Below, piece by piece: positions 20,801 through 28,394 of a DNA stretch of 64,000 nt; positions within the stretch are counted from its first letter, which is position 1, and each line of letters begins with the position of its first letter. Both the position numbers and the translations under genes were made by a program. Under the pieces are notes generated by a model. That model searched no databases and was not told where the DNA came from. It saw nothing but the letters and a program-made list of their open reading frames with translations. Source of the stretch: Mariniblastus sp. (lineage in GTDB: Bacteria > Planctomycetota > Planctomycetia > Pirellulales > Pirellulaceae); the NCBI GenBank assembly GCA_022447605.1, contig JAKVBG010000006.1:102982-166981 (forward strand), in the 5' to 3' direction.

Positions 20801-21139
20801 GGACGGGTGGAAGGTTAATCGCCGCGGAACGCCGCCTGAAATCGGTATCAGGTAGACATCCCTGTTCCCGTCGTACTCGGCACTGAAGGCGATCGATTGA
20901 CCATCGGGTGAAAACCGGGGACTGGTCTCCAGCCCTTCATGCGACGTCAGCCGACGGGGATGGGATCCGTCGATCTGGGCAATCCACAGGTCGCCATCGT
21001 AGACAAAGGCAATGTTGCTTTGACTGACCGCCCCGTCTGAGACCATCCGGGTCAAGTCCAGGGCGAACAGCTGGCTGGCATAAGCCGATACCAGCAAGAG
21101 CACGGAGTAAGTCGTCAGCAGGCGAAAGATGGAGGTCAT
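17876..21139 (-). CDS. Tricorn protease homologue (WD40-like propellers, PDZ, S41 peptidase)
   Basis: A 1087-residue exported Tricorn-type protease that would degrade peptides outside the cytoplasm. A hydrophobic signal segment (about 5-25) is followed by TolB/WD40-like propeller repeats (for example SPRFSPDGQSIAFSAEYDGNRDVYLI and SPAWSPDGSKIAYFSDADGEY, about 40-620). After the tricorn core helical domain (WKQIFNEVWRINRDYFYDPGMHG) comes a GHHRVGGG segment with the presumed catalytic His. A PDZ domain (about 830-900) and an S41 domain with nucleophile motif ETAGSGGDMLPW follow. Length matches bacterial homologues. The start at 21139 directly precedes the signal; a longer frame to 21364 looks non-coding. 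Confidence 0.9.
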   Translation of the reverse strand: MTSIFRLLTTYSVLLLVSAYASQLFALDLTRMVSDGAVSQSNIAFVYDGDLWIAQIDGSHPRRLTSHEGLETSPRFSPDGQSIAFSAEYDGNRDVYLIPISGGVPRRLTFHPSPDNVEGFTPDGKSVLFSTNRNLHTRRYHRLYTVPVEGGFPKSLPIPNGLRASYSPDGSQVAYIPIAERFNQWKNYRGGTCSRIWIFNNRDYSVQQIPQPEGRCNDTDPVFVGSQVFFRSDRNGEFNLFSYDPQSGAMRQWTDYTDFPINRITESADSIIYEQAGLLHLFQPANGETNVIPLSLTTDQTEIRPRFVTGKKWIRNLDVSPSGKRAVAEFRGEIVTLPAKKGDVRNLTESPGVHERSPAWSPDGSKIAYFSDADGEYKLHIARQDGKGDVQVFEVEGAGFYEAPRWSPDGSRISYRDNSWSLYVFELASGASTKICSEPKFGPAGMRGLHHSWSPDSQWLAYTVNTPAMIQQAFVYHVASGQSFPVSDGMSEVSEPVFDRNGKYLYFISSTDAGPVKHWFAMSNNDMELSNAIYLVVLEDDGPNPLARQSDEEEAKAEPDKTKGKAGQEGAKPGQVPTVKIDFDGLDQRILALPTPAARYSNLRAGPGGTLLFIKRDREGDSELASFSLESRETTTLLDKASRFVVTPDGKKLLYVTSGGYGIAPTQGKIDVAKTGLNVEAIEVRIDPRAEWKQIFNEVWRINRDYFYDPGMHGCDWVAMKSKYEPLVDQCVTRSDLNRVLMWMCSELAVGHHRVGGGQQRLEADSVAGGLLGADYEIVNNRYRFKKVFGGLNWNGQLRAPLTEPGVRVRPGEYLLAVQGAPLTAEDNLHRHFENTSGKIVELRVGPNPDGSDSRIVKVVPVGNESQLRNRDWVEGNLRKVHQATGGRVAYVYVPNTTGAGHTYFKRYFFPQTDKQAIIVDERYNGGGQIADYYIDHLRRPYISHWATRYGQDLVTPSASIAGPKVMLIDETAGSGGDMLPWMFNKLKLGTLVGRRTWGGLVGVLGFPVLMDGGTVSAPNLAIWTEDGFIVENAGVPPDVEVEQLPADVIAGRDPQLEKAIEIALQQLEANPPKQYRKPPYPIRVRK

Positions 21140-21360
21140 GTTTAATTCGTTCCGTTTGCGAGGTTCGGCAGGTACAACGTTCGGGCGGACTTTGCCCGTG
21201 GGCAGGTTCCCAACAGAATAACCGAACTCGCTCCCATTGTCGAACTTTTGACGTGCACAAAACGTGCGGGATGACTCGCTCAACCGACGATGATCACGAC
21301 GGGCATCCGAGTTTGGATCCTGCAGGAATGAGAAGGGAATTGACCGCCCACCAAGCGGAC

Positions 21361-22953
21361 TCACCAGGGCTTGCCACTGGTATCTTTGTATTGAACCCGC
21401 AAGTCGGCCAGTTCGTTTTTCAACTGCTTTACCAGGTCGGAGGAAGCCAGTCCGGGATACAGGTTGTTCATCTCGCCCGGATCCCGCTCCAGGTCATACA
21501 ACTCCCAGAAATCATGCTCATAAAAATAGATCAATTTATGACGAGCGGTTCGAATGCCATAATGCTTGGCCACCAGGTGGGAAGTACGGCCGGGCGGTTC
21601 CACCATCTGGTAATGGTAATAAAGAGCATTGCGCCAGTCCGAAGGTTTCTCCCCTTGGAGAAGGGGAGCCAGGCTCTCTCCCTGCATGTCGGCCACCGGT
21701 TCAGCGCCGGCCATCTCCAACAGAGTCGGAGCGATATCGATATTCTGAACCAGGTGATCGGAGGTGGACTGCGGCGTGGTGACACCGGGCCAGTAAATCA
21801 AAAGGGGCGTCCTGAAACTCTCTTCGTACATCCAACGCTTGTCGTACCAGCCATGGTCACCCAGAAAGAAACCCTGGTCGGACGAATAGATCACGATCGT
21901 ATTGTCAGCCAGGGAGTTCTTCTCCAAAAATCCTCTGACCGTGGCGACACTCTCGTCGATCCCGTCGACACAGCGGAGGTAGTTTTTAATGTAACGCTGG
22001 TAATTCCATTCCGTCCGCTGCCGACCAGCCAGCCCGGCCTCGGCAAACGCGTCATTCCGGGGGACAAACGCCGCGTCCCAGCGTTCCCGCTGTTCGTCCG
22101 TCATCTGGTCCAGTTGCCGGGCGGCTGCCCGGTCGAGGATCTGGTCACCCGTCACGGGCAGCTTCAGGTCGTAGGCTGGGAACAGGTCCCTGGAAACCCG
22201 CATTTGCGCCGTGGAAGCACCCGGGTTCCGCCCCTGATAGTCGTCGTGCAGGTTGTTCGGTGGCGGGATGTCACGATCGGCATAGCGGTCTAAATGGCGG
22301 CCCGCCGGGGCCCAAGTCCGGTGCACGGCGGAATGCGAAATCCAGACCAGGAAAGGTCGGTTCTGCTGAGCCGTATCCCGCATCCAGTCGACCGATCGCT
22401 CCGTGATAACATCGGTGATATGACCTTTGGACGTCTCCTTACCATCAGGCGTTTCAAATTCCGAATTGTAATAACCGCCCCGCTTGATGGCCCAATAATC
22501 AAAACCATTCGGCTTGGTCGGGATATGCCATTTGCCGATCATGGCGGTTTGGTAACCCGCCGCTTGCAAGCCCTTGGCAAAGGTTGGCAGATCGTCTCGA
22601 AAACGGGTGTTGTTGGCCGTCATCCCGTTGGCATGGGAGTGCAAGCCAGTCAACAACGTGGCCCGGGCCGGACCGCAGATCGCGTTGGCCACAAAACTGT
22701 TGTTAAACCGCATGCCGTCTCGGGCCAACCGGTCAATGGCCGGCGTCTGATTCATCCTCGAACCGTAGGCACCAACTGCATGCTGGGCATGATCATCGCT
22801 GTAGATGATGACGATATTGGGGCGATCGTCCTTTGACCTTGGCGATTGAGCCGCGACGAACTGGACCGGCGAGGAGATCAGCCACAACGCCATGAGTGAG
22901 AAAAGGGCGATCGGCAACGACCATCTCAGGTTACAGTACTTCACTCGAACCAT
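21361..22953 (-). CDS. Exported formylglycine-dependent sulfatase
   Basis: A 530-residue type I sulfatase with an N-terminal signal (about 1-36). Metal-binding residues are seen in IVIIYSDDHAQ (Asp53, Asp54). The formylglycine site is Cys93 in ICGPARATLLTG, matching C-x-P-x-R. IGKWHI and SDQGFFLGDHGWYDKR are further active-site segments. Such enzymes release sulfate from algal or animal polysaccharides; the substrate is unknown. The start is uncertain: the ATG at 22953 has GGAG directly adjacent, and in-frame ATGs at 22983 and 23019 would add a non-signal-like extension. It is the first gene of the leftward set containing Tricorn and the cytochrome protein. Confidence 0.9.
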   Translation of the reverse strand: MVRVKYCNLRWSLPIALFSLMALWLISSPVQFVAAQSPRSKDDRPNIVIIYSDDHAQHAVGAYGSRMNQTPAIDRLARDGMRFNNSFVANAICGPARATLLTGLHSHANGMTANNTRFRDDLPTFAKGLQAAGYQTAMIGKWHIPTKPNGFDYWAIKRGGYYNSEFETPDGKETSKGHITDVITERSVDWMRDTAQQNRPFLVWISHSAVHRTWAPAGRHLDRYADRDIPPPNNLHDDYQGRNPGASTAQMRVSRDLFPAYDLKLPVTGDQILDRAAARQLDQMTDEQRERWDAAFVPRNDAFAEAGLAGRQRTEWNYQRYIKNYLRCVDGIDESVATVRGFLEKNSLADNTIVIYSSDQGFFLGDHGWYDKRWMYEESFRTPLLIYWPGVTTPQSTSDHLVQNIDIAPTLLEMAGAEPVADMQGESLAPLLQGEKPSDWRNALYYHYQMVEPPGRTSHLVAKHYGIRTARHKLIYFYEHDFWELYDLERDPGEMNNLYPGLASSDLVKQLKNELADLRVQYKDTSGKPW

Positions 22954-23524
22954 CTCCAATCCAGTCTCGAAAAACCGACCCATGCAAGGAACCGACGAAT
23001 ACCAGGAAAAGCAAACCATTTACCTGGCGATGTCGATTGAGAACCTCCAGCACTGCATCCATACTCTTGCTGTGCAGGACATTATGTCCGAGATTTCAAT
23101 TTTCCTGCAAGCCGCCCGCTTGCACCATCGTTTTGGCAACCACCACCGTGTACGGGCAGGAGGCTACAGAATCTGGAGTCGGCGAACTGGGCTGCCTGAT
23201 ACAGTCAGACCTTGGCCGACGTCATCTCCAATGGATCGATAAGAACCCTCTTCTGGAAACGGGAAAACCTGAAAAAATTATCCATTCCAGGATCGAACGG
23301 AAGCCGGCCATTGACGGAGCGATCGGTCGCAAAATTTGTTTCAGAAGCTTGTCCCGTCCTAGTAGGAAATGCCTGAATTAACGACAAATCCACCACCCTC
23401 CCAGCAGACATTTTCCCGGGCAGACTGTTGCGGAAAAAAAATTCTCGATTAAAAACAGAGAAGCATCGGCCGAAATACAGGGCCGCGACACACACCCTGC
23501 GATTCTCACGGTTTATCGATATCC
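22954..23524. other. Divergent intergenic region, no gene seen
   Basis: About 570 bases between the leftward sulfatase and the rightward DUF5658-like gene. It should contain both promoters. Open frames crossing it show no start site or composition I would defend. Confidence 0.5.
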
Positions 23525-23926
23525 ATGAACGACAAGGAACCAGAGAAGGAAACAGAGAAGGAAACAGCCAACGCACCAGAAAAAAAAGGGATGTTCTGGA
23601 CACGCGAGTTGCCGCTGCAAACCGAGACCTGTGTCTTCATTCTGATCAATTCGTTTGATGTATTCATGACCTGGATCCTGCTGGGCATGGAGAACTTTCG
23701 GGAATCCAACGGCATTGCCAACTGGATCCTGATACACTTCCAGTTTCGGGGCATGGTCTACTTCAAGTTCTCCGTGGTCCTGGTCGTCGTACTCATCGCC
23801 CAGGTGATTGCCACGCGCCGCCTGCAAACGGCTCAGCGACTGTTGAACGCCGGTTCCCTGATTGTCCTGGGCGTGGTGATCTACAGCGTCTACCTGTTTG
23901 TGCGTTACGGCGGCGTCTTCTATTGA
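23525..23926 (+). CDS. Small DUF5658-like membrane protein
   Basis: A 133-residue protein with an acidic/charged N-terminus containing a short repeat (EKETEKET), then three predicted membrane helices: about 36-58, 73-96 and 108-130. The pattern FRESNGIANWIL followed by YFKFSVVLVVVLIAQVIA is like the DUF5658 family of small membrane proteins. Function is unknown. No clear Shine-Dalgarno sequence precedes the ATG. It converges with the next sulfatase gene. Confidence 0.7.
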   Translation: MNDKEPEKETEKETANAPEKKGMFWTRELPLQTETCVFILINSFDVFMTWILLGMENFRESNGIANWILIHFQFRGMVYFKFSVVLVVVLIAQVIATRRLQTAQRLLNAGSLIVLGVVIYSVYLFVRYGGVFY

Positions 23927-23962
23927 TATCGCTGGATATCCGCAAACTGATCGTCGACGTCC

Positions 23963-25393
23963 CTACTGGCCAATCAGCCTTTTTTCCACCGGGTACCAGG
24001 ATTGCAACTTCTGCTGCAACTGCTGCACGCGTTCCGGATGCTTGGCTGCCAGGTTATTCTCCTCCTCGGGGTCATTCTTTAATTGGAACAACCGAGGCGG
24101 GTGAAGGTGAGCCTGACGAACACGGGCGGAACCTCCCTGCAAATCATCGGCATAGCTGACGATCAACTTCCAGTCGCCATCAATGCACCAACGGTTCAAA
24201 AGGGAGGACTCCGGATCGTCAATGTCCTGGATGTCATGCCCAAATGCTTCCCCATACAGTGTCTGGCGAGGAATGCCCTTGCCCGATTCGAGGTAAGGCA
24301 ACAGGTTGAGACCGGACAGGCCCGCTGGAACCGGTGCCTGGGCAGCCGCCAGGATCGTCGGGTAGATGTCGAGACTCGAAATTCGCTCGGGCCGGTCCTG
24401 CGGTTTGATTTTACCGGGCCAGTTGAACATCATCGGCGTGCGAACACCCCCGTCGTAAGGGGATCGTTTGGTGCGGGGCGCGTACGGCGCATTCCAATCG
24501 TCTGGCGCATTGAGACCTTTGACGGTGGACGTCCAGCCGTTGTCGCAAACATAGACGATCAACGTATTGGAACGCAGCTCTTTTTCCTCGAGCAACCCGA
24601 TCAATTCACCACACGACTCGTCAAACCAGCTGCACATGGCCGCGTACTTTTGAATCGGCGCGGGCAGATCCTTGTCGGCGTACCGTTGCAACAAGCGTTC
24701 CGGTGGATTGTGGGGGGTGTGGGGCAGGAACGGCGCGTACCAGAGAAAGAACCTCTTCTTTTCCGCCACCGCCTCATCGAGGAACGCCTCGATCGGCTCC
24801 ATCCCTTGTCGGCCAATCTTCAAGCCGAGGTCACCGTGTCTGCCTCGCGGCGTATTGCCGAATCCCAAGGTCATCCCGTGCGTGAATCCACCCCGCTGGA
24901 AGTGACCCTCCCACCATTTACCCGATTGGTGGCTGAGATAACCGAGCGGGCCCAGCACCTGGGGAATCGGCTCGAAGCGGTCGAGGTTGTCGATCACCCG
25001 TTCTTTCAGTTCCCGGGCATTCGCCCCCGAACCTTTCCTGACCAGGGGATCATTCCCACAGGTCCGATGTTCAAACGCATAACGGCCCGTGATCAGCGTC
25101 ATCAACGAAGCGCGGCAGAGGGCGGTGGGGACATAGCCGTGACGAAACAGGGCGCTCTGTCGGGCGAGTTGGTCGAGGTTGGGCGTCTCAATCAACGGGT
25201 GGTCCATGAAACCGTAATCGGACCAGCGCTGATCGTCCGAGATGATCAACACCACATTCGGGCGATCCTGGGACGCTGCACCGCGGACCGTGTCATCGTC
25301 CCCATAAGCCCTGGCTGAAAACAGGCTGCAGCAGCCAACCAACCAACCAGTCGTCCAGCACAACCATCTACCCATCTTGGTTTGGCACATCAT
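23963..25393 (-). CDS. Exported sulfatase with C-R-A-S-L variant active-site motif
   Basis: A 476-residue sulfatase with signal peptide (about 8-30). The metal-binding VVLIISDDQRWSDYG lies at 47-61. The expected formylglycine residue is Cys93 in ALCRASLMTLITG; the arginine of the usual C-x-(P/A)-x-R is Leu here, a form seen in a planctomycete sulfatase branch with LCRPSL-like motifs. IGKWWEGHF replaces the more common GKWH. The start (ATG ATG at 25393) has GAAGGAAGGAC upstream. It belongs to a leftward run of two sulfatases and a DUF1080 protein; the 100-base gap before it holds two short tandem duplications. Confidence 0.88.
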   Translation of the reverse strand: MMCQTKMGRWLCWTTGWLVGCCSLFSARAYGDDDTVRGAASQDRPNVVLIISDDQRWSDYGFMDHPLIETPNLDQLARQSALFRHGYVPTALCRASLMTLITGRYAFEHRTCGNDPLVRKGSGANARELKERVIDNLDRFEPIPQVLGPLGYLSHQSGKWWEGHFQRGGFTHGMTLGFGNTPRGRHGDLGLKIGRQGMEPIEAFLDEAVAEKKRFFLWYAPFLPHTPHNPPERLLQRYADKDLPAPIQKYAAMCSWFDESCGELIGLLEEKELRSNTLIVYVCDNGWTSTVKGLNAPDDWNAPYAPRTKRSPYDGGVRTPMMFNWPGKIKPQDRPERISSLDIYPTILAAAQAPVPAGLSGLNLLPYLESGKGIPRQTLYGEAFGHDIQDIDDPESSLLNRWCIDGDWKLIVSYADDLQGGSARVRQAHLHPPRLFQLKNDPEEENNLAAKHPERVQQLQQKLQSWYPVEKRLIGQ

Positions 25394-25493
25394 GAAATGT
25401 CCTTCCTTCTCTCGTTCAGGCTCTCGTTCAGGCAAAGCTCGGTCCGCCGCGCACTCCCACCCTGCAGCCACCCTGCAGCCACCCTAGACGACT

Positions 25494-26855
25494 TCAATGT
25501 GGAATCGGTTGCGCCGTCGCCCCACGGGCGACCTCCTCTTTCCAACCATCCAGCGCTTTTCGCATCTGGGCAACCCGTTCCGGGTATTGCTCGGCCAGGT
25601 TCACCTTTTCACCCACATCCTGGGACAGGTCGAACAATTCCACCTCACCCTGTTTCGGCTTGCCCAGCACCAGTTTCCATTTCCCGTCACGCATCGCCCG
25701 CCCATTCCAGAACAACTGACGGTCACCCAGTGATTGCTTGTCAAACAGGACCGGGGAGAGATCCACCCCATCCAGGGCCAGACCGGCCTGTTCCTCGTAG
25801 CCGGCGATCGAAAGGAGTGTCGGCATGATATCGAGGCTGATGGCCAGCACGTCCGTCTCTTGACGCGGTTCAATCCGAGACGGCCACCAGGCGATGGCCG
25901 GAACGCGATGCCCCCCCTCGTAGTTGCTCCCCTTGCGACCGCGCAACGGGCCCGACGAACCGGCGGCCGGCCCGTTGTCGGAAAAGAACAGGACCAAGGT
26001 CCGGTCCGCAATCCCGCACGTTTTTACCGTGGAGAGAATCTCGCCCACTCCCTCGTCCAGCGCGCCGATCATCTTGGCAAACACGGCCGTGTTATTTTTG
26101 CCTTTCACCAGGTCCTTGCGGGCGTTCGGCCCACGTATCGGCGCATCGAACGGTCCCTGCCAAGGGGAATGAACGGCCTCGTGGGCCACATACAGGCAAA
26201 ACGGGCGAGCCTTGTTCCTTTCGATAAAATCGATCGCGTTCTTTGTGACCAGATGCGTCACGTAGCCTTCCTGATCTTCCAGTTCACGACCCTTCCACCA
26301 ATCAAACTTCTCCATCCGGTCATAGTGTGACTGGTAATCGATATTGCCACTGACATAACCACGGAATTCATCGAAACCGTGTTCCAGCGGGTTGAAATAG
26401 ACATCGTAACCGAGGTGCCATTTACCAAAGATGCCGGTCCGATAACCAGCCTTCTGCAGGCATTCAGCAAAAGTCGTTTCGTTCCGCCCCAGCCCAAAGA
26501 AGTGCGCTGCCACCTTCGGGTCGGCGTTGATCACACCCGGGAGCCCGGCCCGTTGCTGATACCGCCCGGTCAACAGACCGGCTCGCGTCGGGCTGCAAAC
26601 GTTGCCACTCGAATGAAAATCAGTAAACCGCAGTCCCTCCGACGCCATCCGGTCGAGGTGCGGCGTTGGCGCCCGGAAATAATCCCAATAACAACTCAGG
26701 TCGCCATAACCGAGGTCATCGGCCATGATGATCACGAAATTCGGCGGCGCCTCAGCGGGCGCGGCTGCCTGCCGGGCAACCAAGTCCGAGCCGAATGCCA
26801 TGACCATAACTGGCCACAGCAACGCCGATAAGAAGCACCTTTGGGAAACGATCAT
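25494..26855 (-). CDS. Exported arylsulfatase-type sulfatase
   Basis: A 453-residue sulfatase of the arylsulfatase A type. A signal peptide spans about 1-30. FVIIMADDLGYGDL (40-53) carries the metal-binding Asp pair and Cys87 in NVCSPTRAGLLTGRYQQRAG is the formylglycine site. FGKWHLG and FFSDNGP are also present. Its ATG shares a base with the stop of the upstream DUF1080 gene (TGATG), so the two are translationally coupled, implying a joint role in breaking down a sulfated glycan (inference). A longer frame to 26948 overlaps the DUF1080 gene and is rejected. Confidence 0.92.
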   Translation of the reverse strand: MIVSQRCFLSALLWPVMVMAFGSDLVARQAAAPAEAPPNFVIIMADDLGYGDLSCYWDYFRAPTPHLDRMASEGLRFTDFHSSGNVCSPTRAGLLTGRYQQRAGLPGVINADPKVAAHFFGLGRNETTFAECLQKAGYRTGIFGKWHLGYDVYFNPLEHGFDEFRGYVSGNIDYQSHYDRMEKFDWWKGRELEDQEGYVTHLVTKNAIDFIERNKARPFCLYVAHEAVHSPWQGPFDAPIRGPNARKDLVKGKNNTAVFAKMIGALDEGVGEILSTVKTCGIADRTLVLFFSDNGPAAGSSGPLRGRKGSNYEGGHRVPAIAWWPSRIEPRQETDVLAISLDIMPTLLSIAGYEEQAGLALDGVDLSPVLFDKQSLGDRQLFWNGRAMRDGKWKLVLGKPKQGEVELFDLSQDVGEKVNLAEQYPERVAQMRKALDGWKEEVARGATAQPIPH

Positions 26856-27475
26856 CAATCGGCAAACAGTTTGTAGTTCATATCCTTGTACATGACCTTG
26901 CTCCCCGGATCGTGGGCCTGCAGGGCAAAGGTACCACTGGACAAACAACGTTCCGGTCGGTCGAGATCATCCGGCTCGGTGTAGTCGGAAATCTTCTTCC
27001 CGTTGATTTTCACCACGATGTGCTTCCCTTTCACGATGATCTCGTAATCAAACCACTCGTTGTCTTGCACGGGCGCCTTGAAATTATCCTGCACGTTGTA
27101 CAGGCCACCCGTCTTCTTCGGGTCGCCCTGCGTGTTATTGACCTGCGCTTCGTACCCCTTGTTCGGCCAACCGGAATCCTGGTACTTCGTATGGAAATAA
27201 ATGCCCGAGTTGGCCTGCGGCTTGGTCATCACCTTCGCTTTAAAATGAAAATTCTTGAAATCTGCTTTGCCGTCCTTGCCAACAAAAAAGGCATGGGCTC
27301 GGGGCCCGTGCGTGACCAGTGCGCCGTCTTCGATGTAGACAGAATCCTTGTTCTCGTTCACCCGCCATCCGGAAAGATCTTTCCCATTAAACATGGAAAC
27401 CCATTCATCCTCGGCCATCGCGCTAACTGCAAGGACCGAACAGAGGGACAGTGTCAAAACAGATGTTCTCATCAT
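26855..27475 (-). CDS. Secreted DUF1080 (3-keto-disaccharide hydrolase-like) protein
   Basis: A 206-residue protein with signal peptide (about 2-21) and a single DUF1080 domain of concanavalin-like fold. Typical sequences are VSMFNGKDLSGWRV, NSGIYFHTKYQDSGWPNKGYEAQVNN and IVVKINGKKISDYTEPD. DUF1080 members include 3-ketoglucoside/3-keto-disaccharide hydrolases and carbohydrate-binding proteins. The start, ATG ATG at 27475, is preceded by AGAAAGG. It is the leading gene of the DUF1080-sulfatase pair. Confidence 0.9.
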   Translation of the reverse strand: MMRTSVLTLSLCSVLAVSAMAEDEWVSMFNGKDLSGWRVNENKDSVYIEDGALVTHGPRAHAFFVGKDGKADFKNFHFKAKVMTKPQANSGIYFHTKYQDSGWPNKGYEAQVNNTQGDPKKTGGLYNVQDNFKAPVQDNEWFDYEIIVKGKHIVVKINGKKISDYTEPDDLDRPERCLSSGTFALQAHDPGSKVMYKDMNYKLFAD

Positions 27476-27595
27476 TACCTTTCTGGAATTACTCGCCTGG
27501 CTTTCAATGGTTCCCGGCAACCCGGGAATCTGATTGTAACCGACTTCACGCCCAATTGCTGCCAGCAACGCCCCCCCGAATGCAACGGACCTGGC

Positions 27596-27625
27596 AAAAA
27601 AAAACGCGGCCCAAGCCGGACCGCG
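27596..27625 (-). terminator. Rho-independent terminator after the Cys-rich gene
   Basis: An 8-bp stem (27605-27612 with 27618-27625, one G-U pair) and a 5-base loop are followed on the minus strand by a run of nine T (27604-27596). It ends transcription of the leftward Cys-rich gene and sits 121 bases before the DUF1080 start. Confidence 0.85.
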
Positions 27626-27668
27626 CGTCTTCAAGATATCCTACCCCGTATTGACGGGATATTCAGGA

Positions 27669-28154
27669 TCAGTTGCAGCAGTTGCTGCGTCGTTGAAAGA
27701 GCTTGCACTTGTGACGTGCGGGAGCGCAACAATCAGTCGCCTCGACACATGGGTCACATTCCGCTTCACAACAACCGCGAGCGCGGCGCTGCAACAGGCC
27801 ACAACGACGTTTGGGCTTGCAACACGGATCATCACAACAATCGGCAGCGGGTGCCGGATCACAACAGTTGGCATGACGCCGTTTGAACAGGTTGCAACTG
27901 AAACGCTTCGGCTTGCAACAAGGATCAGCACAGCAATCATTAACGGGTGCCGGCTCACAACAGTTGGCATGACGTCGTTTGAACAGGTTGCAACTGAAGC
28001 GCTTCGGGGCGCAACAAGGATCAGCACAACAATCATTAACGACCACGGCAGAGCCATCACTGGGTGACGGTTGACTGGCAGCGTCTTGAGCCATCAAACC
28101 ACTGCAACCAAAAGCAACGGCAACGGCGAACGTAAATGCGACGAGGTTTTTCAT
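27669..28154 (-). CDS. Secreted cysteine-rich tandem-repeat protein
   Basis: A 161-residue protein with signal peptide (about 1-22, MKNLVAFTFAVAVAFG...). The mature part has about 28 cysteines in 140 residues, mostly as Cys-Cys pairs. Two nearly identical 32-residue units (39-70, 71-102) have the form DCCADPCC-x-PKRFSCNLFKRRHANCC, followed by two degenerate units ending SNCCN. The units are basic between the cysteine pairs. Disulfide-bonded structural protein or metal binder are both possible; I do not recognise a characterised family. The ATG at 28154 has GGAG about 9 bases upstream. It is monocistronic, with its own terminator. Confidence 0.85.
   Translation of the reverse strand: MKNLVAFTFAVAVAFGCSGLMAQDAASQPSPSDGSAVVVNDCCADPCCAPKRFSCNLFKRRHANCCEPAPVNDCCADPCCKPKRFSCNLFKRRHANCCDPAPAADCCDDPCCKPKRRCGLLQRRARGCCEAECDPCVEATDCCAPARHKCKLFQRRSNCCN
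27849..28040 (-). repeat. Two 96-bp tandem repeats inside the Cys-rich gene
   Basis: Units 27945-28040 and 27849-27944 are in phase with the reading frame (96 bases = 32 codons) and nearly identical, suggesting recent duplication. A diverged third unit follows. Confidence 0.85.
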
Positions 28155-28394
28155 CGGTGTTTCTCCAACAGATTCTTCCAAGGTGTAAGTTAAAAAGGGG
28201 ATTACCAAAGTTCAAAATGACTCACAGCGCCGGCCAAGTCAACAACCGAACACCGATAATCATTGCAAAAAACCGGGTAAAATCAGTCGCCCGGAAAACT
28301 TGGCGCCAAAAACGGCCACCCAACGGCCATGAATTTACAGCGGCTCCCTGAGCCCGCTCTCCCACGGGCGCAACCACCATTACCCGAAACCGGC

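Noticed and set aside
24083..25318. 411-codon plus-strand frame opposite a sulfatase
   Set aside because: No protein family features; the sulfatase on the other strand is intact.
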